From Pantoea allii (GTDB taxonomy: Bacteria > Pseudomonadota > Gammaproteobacteria > Enterobacterales > Enterobacteriaceae): a DNA stretch of 34,362 bases. Made by a program: the position numbers and the translations under genes. This document shows, one piece after another, positions 1-7,490 of the stretch; the stretch's first letter is position 1; each line of letters starts with the position of its first letter. The stretch spans positions 1 through 34,362 of the forward strand of contig NZ_NTMH01000052.1 of NCBI RefSeq assembly GCF_002307475.1, written 5' to 3'. Below the pieces are notes generated by a model. The model did no database searches. It worked only from the letters and a program-made list of their open reading frames with translations, and was not told the origin of the DNA.

Positions 1-6
1 CCGCCG

Positions 7-363
7 TTAACCCTGGGTGGGCGTAAAACGAATAAAACGCGTGCCCTGCAGGGTAAGCTCCCCTTCCGTGCCCTTGTCCATCAAATGATAGTCGCCCTCG
101 CTCACCCGCATTTTGATATCGCTTTCGCCGTTCAGCGGATGAAACCAGGCTTCATAGCGCATTTCGTCTCCGGCGATGACTTCACGCTCACGCGACCGGC
201 GGCTGGAAACCGAAAACTCACGTTTGGTTTTCACTTCGACCGCCAGCGTACGTACCGGCGAAGCATCGTTAACGGCGGCCTCACGCCGCTGCTTGATGAA
301 CTGGCGGGTTGCTAAAACCGCAATAACAGCCAGTACAATAATTAAAAGGAGCGGTGGTTTCAT
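7..363 (-). CDS. yhhM: YhhM family inner-membrane protein (DUF2500)
   Basis: A 118-residue protein, close to the 119 residues of E. coli YhhM. Residues about 4-20 form one hydrophobic N-terminal membrane anchor (PLLLIIVLAVIAVLA). The rest is a soluble basic domain of the DUF2500 type, with the RSRERE stretch and the closing FIRFTPTQG. No catalytic motif is visible and the molecular function is unknown. It is divergent from yhhN across a 151-base gap, as in E. coli. The TAA stop lies six bases inside the window edge, so the gene is complete. Confidence 0.9.
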   Translation of the reverse strand: MKPPLLLIIVLAVIAVLATRQFIKQRREAAVNDASPVRTLAVEVKTKREFSVSSRRSREREVIAGDEMRYEAWFHPLNGESDIKMRVSEGDYHLMDKGTEGELTLQGTRFIRFTPTQG

Positions 364-381
364 ACTATCCCAGCTTTATCA

Positions 382-459
382 GGTTACAGAGGGTGTAGGT
401 TACGTGCTAAAGCATACAACCAGACTTCACCGATTGTCACATCGTGCTGGCGTAACCTA
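382..459. repeat. GGTTAC repeats between yhhM and yhhN
   Basis: The divergent yhhM/yhhN gap holds GGTTAC at 382-387 and again at 398-403, 16 bases apart in direct orientation. A perfect 9-base inverted repeat also joins TAGGTTACG (396-404) to CGTAACCTA (451-459). This could be an operator array for a regulator of both genes or an mRNA structure. No regulator is known to me for this site, and chance is possible. Confidence 0.35.
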
Positions 460-514
460 GACTGATAGGAGTTTTTCAGGAACTGTCACCATTTTTGGTA
501 AAAAGGGAGAAGCA

Positions 515-1144
515 ATGCTCTGGTCCTTTCTCGCTGTACTTTTCTCCGGCTGGCTGTATGTGGATGCCTCTTACCGGGGGCCGCAATGGCAACGCTGGTT
601 ATTCAAACCGGTCACCTTACTGCTGTTAGTCGGGCTGGCCTGGCAAGCGCCGACGCGTAGCACCTCTGACTATCTGATTGTGGCCGGACTGGTCGCCACC
701 CTCATCGGCGACACGCTGACGCTGCTGCCACGGCAGCAAACGCTCTATGCGCTGGGGGCGTTTTTCCTGTCGCATCTGCTCTATACGCTGTGCTTTGCCG
801 CCAACATGACCATGAGTTTCTACTGGCCTATTCCGCTGACCTTTTTGATTATCGGGGTTGTCGTGATTGGTGTGCTGTGGAGTAAGCTGGAAACGCTACG
901 CTGGCCGGTCTGTACGCTTATCGGTATGACGCTGGTCATGAACTGGATGGCAACAGAGCAGTATTTTTTCCGCCCGAGCGATTACAGCTTCTCGATTCTT
1001 GTCGGTTCTGCTCTGCTTCTGCTGGCCAATATTGTGTGGTTTATCAGCCATTACCGCCGCCGCTTTAGCGCGGACAGCGCCATCGTCGCCGCCTGCTATT
1101 TTGCCGGTCACTTTATGATTGTCCGTTCCCTGTGGATCGCCTAA
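515..1144 (+). CDS. yhhN: YhhN family membrane protein (lysoplasmalogenase-like)
   Basis: A 209-residue integral membrane protein with about seven or eight hydrophobic segments, of the YhhN/TMEM86 family. The conserved family stretch GDTLTLLP is present around residues 69-76, and the central aspartates are those of the family. Mammalian TMEM86 members hydrolyse the vinyl-ether bond of lysoplasmalogen. Whether the bacterial protein has that substrate is not established. The start ATG is preceded by a good purine-rich ribosome binding site (AAGGGAG). zntA follows after 88 bases with its own promoter-like sequence. Confidence 0.9.
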   Translation: MLWSFLAVLFSGWLYVDASYRGPQWQRWLFKPVTLLLLVGLAWQAPTRSTSDYLIVAGLVATLIGDTLTLLPRQQTLYALGAFFLSHLLYTLCFAANMTMSFYWPIPLTFLIIGVVVIGVLWSKLETLRWPVCTLIGMTLVMNWMATEQYFFRPSDYSFSILVGSALLLLANIVWFISHYRRRFSADSAIVAACYFAGHFMIVRSLWIA

Positions 1145-1163
1145 GAAACCGTCACAATAAATC

Positions 1164-1216
1164 TGGAGATGGATGAAACCGTCGGGTGTAAGATAAGCTG
1201 TGGGCATGTTGCCCAC
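1164..1216 (+). promoter_or_regulatory. Candidate zntA promoter with leader hairpin
   Basis: TGGAGA (1164-1169) and TAAGAT (1189-1194) are weak -35/-10 matches 19 bases apart. A long spacer of this kind is typical of MerR-family-activated promoters, the class that includes ZntR. The perfect 22-base palindrome of the E. coli ZntR site is not present here. A compact hairpin, GTGGGCA/TGCCCAC with a three-base loop, lies at 1200-1216, at or just after the expected transcription start and just before the ribosome binding site GGAGG (1224-1228). Confidence 0.4.
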
Positions 1217-1232
1217 GACTTCCGGAGGTTAT

Positions 1233-3518
1233 ATGCATCAACATCATGCTTGTGGCTGCGGTAAGCCCTGCGGCACGCACCGTGCCGCGAAACCGCTTTG
1301 TGCGATTCGCCCTGTCCGTTCCGGCACTCTCTCTATTATTGCTGCGACGCCCGAAACCGCTGACGGCAACGGTGGTGGTAGTGACTGCCCGTGTGCTGGC
1401 TCATCCGGCAGCGAAGCCGATGATGAAGGTGACCGACGACGGTCCTCTGATGCCTTTCAGTTCAGCTGGCTGGTCAGCGGTATGGACTGCCCCAGTTGCG
1501 CCCGCTCCATCGAAACCGCCGTTCGCCAACTGCCCGACGTTACTCAGGCCCGCGTACTGTTCACCAGCGAAAAACTGGTCGTTGACGCCCGTGCGCCGGT
1601 TCAGTCTGCAATAGAAGACGCCGTTAGAAAAGCCGGCTTCCAGCTCTCCTCAACCTCGGTTTCCGCCCCTGTGCCATCCCCATGGCAAACCTGTTTCCCC
1701 CTGATACTGCTTGCCGGGTTGATGCTAGCCAGTACGGCGCTCAGCCAGGTCAGTGCTGTGTGGGGCGATCGATTATTTATTCTGACCACGCTGGTTGGTC
1801 TGATTCCGGTAGCGCGTAAGGCATGGCAACGCCTGCGAACGGGTTCCGCCTTTACCATTGAAACCCTGATGACCCTGGCATCGGCAGGGGCGCTGTTGAT
1901 TGGCGCTCATGCGGAAGCGGCTATGGTCCTGCTGCTGTTTCAACTGGGTGAACGACTGGAAGCCTATGCGGCAACCCGCGCACGCAGTGGTGTGAGCCAG
2001 CTGATGGCGCTGCGCCCCGAATCAGCCGTGCGCCTGCAAAACGGCATTCGCACTGAGGTTCCACTGACGGCGCTGCAGCCCGGCGACCGGATTGAGATTG
2101 CCGCCGGTGGTCGTCTGCCGGTAGATGGATGTTTAGTCGCTGAAAGCGCCAGTTTCGATGAAAGTGCCTTAACCGGGGAGTCGTTGCCGGTTCTGCGCTC
2201 GCGGGGCGAAAAGGTGCTGGCAGGCGCCACCAGTGTGGATCGCCTGGTGGAACTGGACGTGGTGTCAAAACCCGGCGAGAGTGCCATTGACCGCATCTTG
2301 CAACTGATTGAGGAAGCGGAAACCCATCGCGCACCGGTGGAACGTTTTATTGACCATTTCAGTCGACTTTACACGCCAGCGATTATGCTGTTGGCCCTGC
2401 TGGTCATGGTGTTACCGCCCCTGTTCGGCGCGGGCCCCTGGCTGCCATGGATCTATAAAGGCCTGACGTTACTCCTGATTGGTTGTCCCTGTGCGTTGGT
2501 GATCTCAACGCCCGCCGCCATTACCTCCGGCCTGGCGTCGGCGGCACGTCGTGGCGCACTCATCAAAGGTGGCGCGGCACTGGAGCGCCTGAGTACGGTG
2601 CAGACGATTGCGTTCGACAAAACCGGTACGCTGACAGAAGGTAAACCGCAGCTAACCCAAATTTTGCCGTTCGGCGATCTCACTGAAGAACAGATTCTGC
2701 TGCTGGGCGCAGCCGTGGAGCAGGGTTCAACGCATCCGCTGGCGACGGCCATCGTGGCCGCCGCACAGGCCCGAGGCTTGACTATCCCGTCAGCCACTCA
2801 CCAACAGGCGATGGCCGGAAGCGGTATCAGGGCAGAGATTGAAGGCCAGCGCGTTGAACTGCTGGCACCGGCGCGCGTCAGCCTTCTGGACCCGCAGCAA
2901 CAACGCCTGATTAGTGAGCAGGAAGCGCAAGGCGACACGCTCGTTATCCTGCTGCGTGAGGGCAAAGCGCTGGGTGCGCTGGCGTTGCGCGATCGCCTGC
3001 GCAGTGAAACCCCTGCCGCTTTGCAGGCGTTAAAAGCGCTTGGCATCAACAGTATTATGCTGACAGGGGATAACCCACGTGCGGCAGCCGTGGTGGCGCA
3101 GCAACTGGATATCGCATGGCACGCGGGCTTATTACCTGCCGACAAAGTTGAGAAGGTTCGCCAGCTCAGTCAGCAGCAGGTCGTCGCGATGGTGGGTGAC
3201 GGCATCAATGATGCACCTGCCATGAAGGCGGCAACGCTGGGCATTGCGATGGGCAACGGCACCGATGTCGCGCTGGAAGCGGCCGATGCGGCTTTAACGC
3301 GCAATCAGCTTAGCCATCTGGCTCCGATGATCAGGTTGGCACGTCGTACCCGGGGCATTATTCGCCAGAATATTGGTATTGCACTGGGGCTTAAGGCACT
3401 GTTTCTGGTCACGACGCTGCTCGGTCTGACCGGATTATGGCTGGCGGTACTGGCTGATTCAGGTGCCACCGCGCTGGTCACGGCGAACGCGTTGCGGCTG
3501 TTGCGCTCGCGGGATTAA
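1233..3518 (+). CDS. zntA: ZntA, Zn(II)/Cd(II)/Pb(II)-exporting P1B-type ATPase
   Basis: Inner-membrane ATPase that expels Zn2+, Cd2+ and Pb2+ from the cytoplasm, 761 residues from the ATG at 1233. That start has GGAGG four bases upstream; in-frame codons at 1200 and 1206 lack a site. The N-terminal metal-binding domain carries GMDCPSC (about 83-89). The transmembrane metal site is C418-P-C420, the phosphorylated aspartate is D462 in DKTGTLT, and the hinge is GDGINDAP. The C-terminal LADSGAT holds the aspartate that E. coli ZntA uses as a zinc ligand. The segment before the metal-binding domain is longer than in E. coli and rich in His and Cys (HQHHACGCGKPCGTH, then CPC). This may be an extra metal-sequestering tail. 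Confidence 0.97.
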   Translation: MHQHHACGCGKPCGTHRAAKPLCAIRPVRSGTLSIIAATPETADGNGGGSDCPCAGSSGSEADDEGDRRRSSDAFQFSWLVSGMDCPSCARSIETAVRQLPDVTQARVLFTSEKLVVDARAPVQSAIEDAVRKAGFQLSSTSVSAPVPSPWQTCFPLILLAGLMLASTALSQVSAVWGDRLFILTTLVGLIPVARKAWQRLRTGSAFTIETLMTLASAGALLIGAHAEAAMVLLLFQLGERLEAYAATRARSGVSQLMALRPESAVRLQNGIRTEVPLTALQPGDRIEIAAGGRLPVDGCLVAESASFDESALTGESLPVLRSRGEKVLAGATSVDRLVELDVVSKPGESAIDRILQLIEEAETHRAPVERFIDHFSRLYTPAIMLLALLVMVLPPLFGAGPWLPWIYKGLTLLLIGCPCALVISTPAAITSGLASAARRGALIKGGAALERLSTVQTIAFDKTGTLTEGKPQLTQILPFGDLTEEQILLLGAAVEQGSTHPLATAIVAAAQARGLTIPSATHQQAMAGSGIRAEIEGQRVELLAPARVSLLDPQQQRLISEQEAQGDTLVILLREGKALGALALRDRLRSETPAALQALKALGINSIMLTGDNPRAAAVVAQQLDIAWHAGLLPADKVEKVRQLSQQQVVAMVGDGINDAPAMKAATLGIAMGNGTDVALEAADAALTRNQLSHLAPMIRLARRTRGIIRQNIGIALGLKALFLVTTLLGLTGLWLAVLADSGATALVTANALRLLRSRD

Positions 3519-3525
3519 CCCTCTG

Positions 3526-3545
3526 ACGGCGGCAAACGCCGCCGT
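3526..3545. terminator. Bidirectional hairpin between convergent zntA and tusA
   Basis: Perfect 8-base stem ACGGCGGC/GCCGCCGT with a four-base AAAC loop, placed seven bases after the zntA stop and touching the tusA stop codon. The T-run is poor on both strands, so termination may be weak or assisted. Confidence 0.6.
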
Positions 3546-3796
3546 TATTCGCCCATCCCTTTCTTGATCAAAAACTGATAGGGCAGCGTTTCCGTTTGCG
3601 CGGCCAGCAGGCGATGTTCCATAAAACGGCAAAAACCGGGAATATCCCGCGTGGTTGCCGGATCGTCAGCGACGATCAGCAGCGTTTCCCCCTCCTGCAT
3701 GCCGCGTACGGTTTTGCGCACCATCATGACCGGTTCGGGACAGCGCAGGCCTTTGGCATCCAGTTGATGGTCGGCGGAAGAAAATACATCACTCAT
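3545..3796 (-). CDS. tusA: TusA sulfur carrier protein
   Basis: An 83-residue cytoplasmic protein of the TusA/SirA family. It accepts persulfide sulfur from IscS and passes it to the TusBCD-TusE relay for 2-thiouridine formation in tRNA wobble positions. The signature RCPEPVMMVRKTVR carries the sulfur-bearing cysteine at position 19. Length (E. coli 81) and the convergent position next to zntA match the enterobacterial arrangement. Confidence 0.96.
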   Translation of the reverse strand: MSDVFSSADHQLDAKGLRCPEPVMMVRKTVRGMQEGETLLIVADDPATTRDIPGFCRFMEHRLLAAQTETLPYQFLIKKGMGE

Positions 3797-3883
3797 GACG
3801 ATCTCAATTCAGGTTGGCGGGCGCCTATTCTAGCGCGTCGGCCCTCTGACGCAAGGCGGTAACGATTGCGTTAAAATTAGCCA

Positions 3884-3911
3884 TTGCATTAATAGCACAA
3901 CAGGGTAAGAT
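3884..3911 (+). promoter_or_regulatory. Candidate sigma-70 promoter of yhhQ
   Basis: TTGCAT (3884-3889) and TAAGAT (3906-3911) are separated by 16 bases. Transcription would start near 3918, giving a leader of about 85 bases, long enough to hold the riboswitch-like element that ends at the ribosome binding site. Confidence 0.45.
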
Positions 3912-3966
3912 GCGGCCGTTTTTTGTTCATGAAACCGCCGGGCGCTGAATCCTCTACGCACGGCAA

Positions 3967-3995
3967 TGGGTTCCCTCACCCCACCATTAAAAAGG
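3967..3995 (+). promoter_or_regulatory. Candidate preQ1-I riboswitch controlling yhhQ translation
   Basis: The sequence fits the minimal preQ1 class-I aptamer. P1 pairs UGGG (3967-3970) with CCCA (3980-3983). The loop UUCCCUCA follows, and C3979, just before the CCC strand, occupies the position of the ligand-reading cytosine. An A-rich tail (3989-3993) leads into AGG. CCU (3974-3976) can pair with AGG (3993-3995) to form the pseudoknot. That AGG is the yhhQ Shine-Dalgarno, so ligand binding would hide it. The layout closely resembles the Thermoanaerobacter preQ1-I aptamer. An alternative stem AATGG/CCATT (3965-3969/3984-3988) is also possible. YhhQ being a queuosine-precursor transporter makes preQ1 a sensible ligand. 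Not tested by covariance search. Confidence 0.65.
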
Positions 3996-4001
3996 CTTAT
4001 T

Positions 4002-4667
4002 ATGCTCGCATTTACACCGCGTCAGCGCACCTACGCGCTTCTTTGGCTGTCCCTGTTTCACCTGTTGGTGATTACCTCCAGTAATTATCTGGTGCAGTTG
4101 CCCGTTTCCCTGTTCGGCTTCCATACCACCTGGGGCGCGTTTAGCTTCCCGTTTATTTTCCTGGCAACCGATCTGACCGTTCGCATTTTTGGTGCGCCGC
4201 TTGCACGACGGATTATTCTGGCGGTGATGGTTCCTGCCCTGTTTATCTCCTATACCATTTCCAGCCTGTTTTATCAGGGCGAGTGGCAAGGCTGGCAGGC
4301 ACTGCAACAGGTGAATCTGTTTGTCGCCCGTATCGCCTGTGCCAGCTTTATGGCTTATGCACTGGGCCAGATTTTGGATGTGCACGTATTTAATCGCCTG
4401 CGCCGTTTGCCGCAGTGGTGGGTAGCGCCGGGCTGCGCCATGTTTTTAGGAAATATCAGCGATACGCTGGCGTTCTTTTTTATCGCCTTTTACAAAAGCT
4501 CCGACCCGTTTATGGCGCAGCACTGGGTGGAAATCGCCCTGGTGGATTACAGCTTCAAGGTGCTGATCTGCATGGTGTTCTTCCTGCCCGCCTACGGTGT
4601 GTTGCTGAATGCGGCGCTGAAACGTCTGGCCGAACGCCAGGCTCAGCCACAGATACATTTCGGCTAA
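4002..4667 (+). CDS. yhhQ: YhhQ, queuosine precursor transporter (preQ0/preQ1 uptake)
   Basis: A 221-residue inner-membrane protein, the same length as E. coli YhhQ, with about six hydrophobic helices. E. coli YhhQ imports preQ0/preQ1 for queuosine synthesis. Long stretches such as LFHLLVITSSNYLVQLPVS and GAFSFPFIFLATDLTVRIFG are characteristic. I start it at the ATG at 4002, which follows AAAAAGG at good spacing and matches the family N terminus. The in-frame ATG at 3966 lies inside the predicted riboswitch stem and has no ribosome binding site. Translation is probably controlled by the preceding preQ1-I-like element. Confidence 0.94.
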   Translation: MLAFTPRQRTYALLWLSLFHLLVITSSNYLVQLPVSLFGFHTTWGAFSFPFIFLATDLTVRIFGAPLARRIILAVMVPALFISYTISSLFYQGEWQGWQALQQVNLFVARIACASFMAYALGQILDVHVFNRLRRLPQWWVAPGCAMFLGNISDTLAFFFIAFYKSSDPFMAQHWVEIALVDYSFKVLICMVFFLPAYGVLLNAALKRLAERQAQPQIHFG

Positions 4668-4716
4668 CCGGCCATTCAGCCTTTCCTGACAATCCGCTAA
4701 AATCTTCTGACAATAC

Positions 4717-4738
4717 TCAGGTTGCGTTTGCAACCTGA
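4717..4738 (+). terminator. Hairpin between yhhQ and dcrB
   Basis: Perfect 9-base stem TCAGGTTGC/GCAACCTGA with a four-base GTTT loop, 49 bases after the yhhQ stop. The following TTCCTGTTG is only mildly T-rich, so it may act as a partial terminator or 3' stabiliser for yhhQ mRNA before dcrB. Confidence 0.5.
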
Positions 4739-4784
4739 TTCCTGTTGTATAAACGCCTGAGCGGAAATTTAAAAAGGGATTCTG

Positions 4785-5339
4785 ATGCGTAATTTAGTGA
4801 AATATGCGGGAATTGGTTTGCTGGTCCTCGGCCTCGCGGCCTGTGACCAAAAGAAAGATGAAGCGGCAAACGACAACGGCGCATCTGCCAGTCAGTCGGC
4901 ACAAACCGTGACGCTGATGGATGGCAAGTTAAGCTTCTCCTTACCACCGGGCATGTCCGACAAGAGCGGCAAGCTGGGTTCACAAAGTACCAACATGCAC
5001 GTTTATGCTGATGAGAGCGGCGCGCGGGCAATTATCGTGATTGCGGGTGATCCCACCAACGAAGGTCTGGATGTTTTATCTCAACGTATGGAACAGCAGC
5101 AGCGTAACCGCGATCCGCAGCTACAGGTTGTCTCGAACAAAGCGGTGACGCTGGGCGGCGAACCCGCACAGCAGCTGGATACGGTGATTTCAGCTAACAA
5201 CCAGACTTCATGGTCTTCGGTCGTGTTGGCCAAGGTGGACGGTAAGCTGATGACCATGCAGATTACGCTGCCGGGTCAGAATCAGCAGCAGGCACAAAGT
5301 GATGCTGAAACGGTAGTGAAGAGCATTGCACTGAAATAA
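4785..5339 (+). CDS. dcrB: DcrB family lipoprotein
   Basis: A 184-residue lipoprotein (E. coli DcrB is 185). The N terminus is a lipoprotein signal peptide with lipobox LAAC and lipidation at C20. Aspartate at +2 predicts retention in the inner membrane, facing the periplasm. A low-complexity linker (about 22-40) precedes a compact DcrB domain. In E. coli, DcrB is needed for phage C1 and C6 infection and supports envelope lipoprotein maturation. The start has AAGGGA upstream. It follows yhhQ as in E. coli, but the next E. coli gene, yhhS, is missing and the inositol cluster begins instead. Confidence 0.92.
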   Translation: MRNLVKYAGIGLLVLGLAACDQKKDEAANDNGASASQSAQTVTLMDGKLSFSLPPGMSDKSGKLGSQSTNMHVYADESGARAIIVIAGDPTNEGLDVLSQRMEQQQRNRDPQLQVVSNKAVTLGGEPAQQLDTVISANNQTSWSSVVLAKVDGKLMTMQITLPGQNQQQAQSDAETVVKSIALK

Positions 5340-5397
5340 TTGCGGACGGGCGCTTGCCCGCCCTGCGCGTTATTGCCTGTTCCTGAACGCTAAGCCA

Positions 5398-5432
5398 CGC
5401 ACCGTGCGGAAGATATCACTCCGCACGGTGCG
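5398..5432. terminator. Long perfect hairpin between convergent dcrB and iolC
   Basis: A 13-base perfect stem (CGCACCGTGCGGA and its complement) with a nine-base loop, between the 3' ends of dcrB and iolC. There is no long T-run on either strand. It probably serves both transcripts as terminator or 3'-end stabiliser. Confidence 0.6.
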
Positions 5433-5454
5433 CTCATCATCTTGCCTGCTTTGG

Positions 5455-7377
5455 CTATCGCACCTGCTCGCGTGCCATGCGCCAGTATTCAATCAAACGC
5501 AGATAATTCTCTTTTACCGCCGTCACCAGCGCGTCGTCACCGATCTCATCCTGCAACCACTGGCGTGAAGGCTGAGCAAAGATAGTGCGTCCCACCGCGA
5601 AACCTTTTACCCATGGCGCTTGCGCAGCCTCGGCAAAACCGGCTTTCAGCTTCTCCTCTGGCGCATCCAGCCCAAGTAACAGGATGCCGCGACAGTGAGG
5701 GTCCTGCTCCTCAATCAGGGTGCCAATGGCCTGCCAGCTTGCCGTCGACAGAGGGGGTAATTTCCACCAGTCCGGCTTAATCCCCAGTCCATAAAAGTGG
5801 CTCATCAGCATCTGATAAAAGGCTTCATTATGATCCGGCTGGCTGTCTGGCAGAATCACCTCAAGCAGCAGTTCGTGCCCGCTTTTGTTGCAGCTTCTCC
5901 AGACATCCAGTAACAGGGCATCCTGCTCTTCCCGCAGTTCTGCACTGTCGTGAGGATGATAGAACACCAGACATTTCACCACGTGCTCTAACGGCCAGCT
6001 AATAAGCTGGGTGCCGATATTGCCGTGTTCAAGACGCAGGGGGCGCGATCCCGGTAGCTCTATCGGCCGCCCGATCCATCTGTTCTTGCCGGTAATGGCG
6101 TTAAGCGCCCTTTGACCAAAGGTCGTATCGGCCAGAATCCCGCTTTTCGTCTCTATGCCCGCCTGCTTTACCGCCTGCTCTGCGGCCTGCAACAGCAGAA
6201 GCTTGAGCTGCGAAATGCGGCTAACGTCAGCGCCCGCGGCCAGGGCCATATCGACCAGTTGCTTGCGATGGTCAAAGGCGAAAATATTGAGCTCAGGCCA
6301 GGCTTGCTGCCGGGACGTTACCCGGTGCAGGTGGGTCAGTTGGCTATCCAGATCAGGGCGTTTTACCGCCTTTTCACGGCTCAGGAAATCGTCCAGTTCC
6401 TCTCGGGTTGGCATCGCCGGGGCGCAACCGTGGCGTGAAACCACCAACGCACCACAGGCGTTGGCATAACGACAGGCCTGCTCCCAGCCCTCATCGTTTA
6501 GCCAGCCACGCAGCAGACCCGACATAAACGCGTCTCCCGCCCCCAACACATTTAACACCTCGACGCGTACGCCGCTGTGCAGCTTAACCTGATCCCAGCT
6601 TTCCGGAATCTCGTTTTCAAAGACAACGCATCCCATTGCGCCCCGTTTACAGACCAGCGTGGCACGGCTGACCTCGCGCACCTGTCTGAGTGCCGTCAGC
6701 GTGTCAGTGCTGCCGCCCGCAATATGAAACTCTTCTTCGGTGCCGACGATAAGATCGAAGTAATGGACGACCTCCTGCAGTTGCGCCGTCACCTCGGACG
6801 AGGCAATGAAACGTGTTTCACCATCACCCAGCGAGGTTAATCCCCACAGCACCGGGCGATAGTCGATATCCAGCGCCGTGCGCAGACCGTTTTTGCGGGC
6901 AAAATCCAACGCTTTCAGCACGGCGGCACGCGTTTGAGGATGCGATAAGTGAGTGCCGGTTACCGCCACTGAGCGTGAAGAAGCAATAAAGGCCTCATCA
7001 ATGTCCTCTGGCACCAGCCCCATATCGGCGCAGTTATCGCGATAAAAGATCAGGGGAAAGGTCTCTTCATCTTTAATACCGAGAATGACCAGTGCGGTCA
7101 GACGCTTTTTATCGGTTATCAACGCATCCGTATTGCAGCCCACACGTTGCAGGCTCTCACGTAAAAACCGGCCATTATGCTCATCGCCAACGCGCGCCAG
7201 CATGGCCGATCGCAACCCCTGAATGGCCGTGCCGTAAGCGACATTACCCGACGAACCACCAAGATATTTGGCGAAGGACGTGGTGTCCTCCAGCCGCGCG
7301 CCAATTTGCTGACCATAGAAGTCGACGGCGATGCGTCCAATACAAATCACATCAAGACGCTTCTGTTGTGTACTCAT
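5455..7377 (-). CDS. iolC: Bifunctional 5-dehydro-2-deoxygluconokinase / DUF2090 aldolase (IolC fusion)
   Basis: A 640-residue cytoplasmic fusion. Residues 1 to about 325 are a PfkB/ribokinase-type kinase (GGSSGNVAYG at 40-49, GAGDAF at 279-284 with catalytic D282). It phosphorylates 5-dehydro-2-deoxy-D-gluconate at O6. Residues about 340-640 are a DUF2090 domain (FAFDHRKQLVDMA near its start). In such fusions this domain is assigned as the aldolase that cleaves the phosphorylated product to dihydroxyacetone phosphate and malonate semialdehyde, the job of IolJ in Bacillus. The ATG at 7377 has GAAGGA upstream. The gene diverges from iolG, and a promoter/operator pair lies at 7462-7490. Confidence 0.93.
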   Translation of the reverse strand: MSTQQKRLDVICIGRIAVDFYGQQIGARLEDTTSFAKYLGGSSGNVAYGTAIQGLRSAMLARVGDEHNGRFLRESLQRVGCNTDALITDKKRLTALVILGIKDEETFPLIFYRDNCADMGLVPEDIDEAFIASSRSVAVTGTHLSHPQTRAAVLKALDFARKNGLRTALDIDYRPVLWGLTSLGDGETRFIASSEVTAQLQEVVHYFDLIVGTEEEFHIAGGSTDTLTALRQVREVSRATLVCKRGAMGCVVFENEIPESWDQVKLHSGVRVEVLNVLGAGDAFMSGLLRGWLNDEGWEQACRYANACGALVVSRHGCAPAMPTREELDDFLSREKAVKRPDLDSQLTHLHRVTSRQQAWPELNIFAFDHRKQLVDMALAAGADVSRISQLKLLLLQAAEQAVKQAGIETKSGILADTTFGQRALNAITGKNRWIGRPIELPGSRPLRLEHGNIGTQLISWPLEHVVKCLVFYHPHDSAELREEQDALLLDVWRSCNKSGHELLLEVILPDSQPDHNEAFYQMLMSHFYGLGIKPDWWKLPPLSTASWQAIGTLIEEQDPHCRGILLLGLDAPEEKLKAGFAEAAQAPWVKGFAVGRTIFAQPSRQWLQDEIGDDALVTAVKENYLRLIEYWRMAREQVR

Positions 7378-7461
7378 ACTTCTGGTTTCCTTCTGTGATG
7401 AGCAGACACTGCGGACAGGTTGAGGATCGAGGTCTGAAGGTGTCTGGTTAACGATAAATGC

Positions 7462-7490
7462 AGTATGAGGAACAAATATTCCAAATTCAA
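7462..7490 (-). promoter_or_regulatory. iolC promoter with candidate IolR operator in its spacer
   Basis: Read on the minus strand, TTGAAT (7485-7490) and CATACT (7462-7467) are separated by exactly 17 bases. The palindrome GGAACAAATATTCC (7469-7482) fills that spacer. Rhizobial RpiR-type IolR recognises GGAA-N6-TTCC, the same form. The placement predicts repression by blocking RNA polymerase. A near-copy lies upstream of iolA at 13691-13704. Confidence 0.65.

Noticed and set aside
3966..4001. Upstream in-frame ATG for yhhQ
   Set aside because: It lies inside the predicted riboswitch stem, has no ribosome binding site, and the residues it adds are not in the family; ATG 4002 has AAAAAGG.
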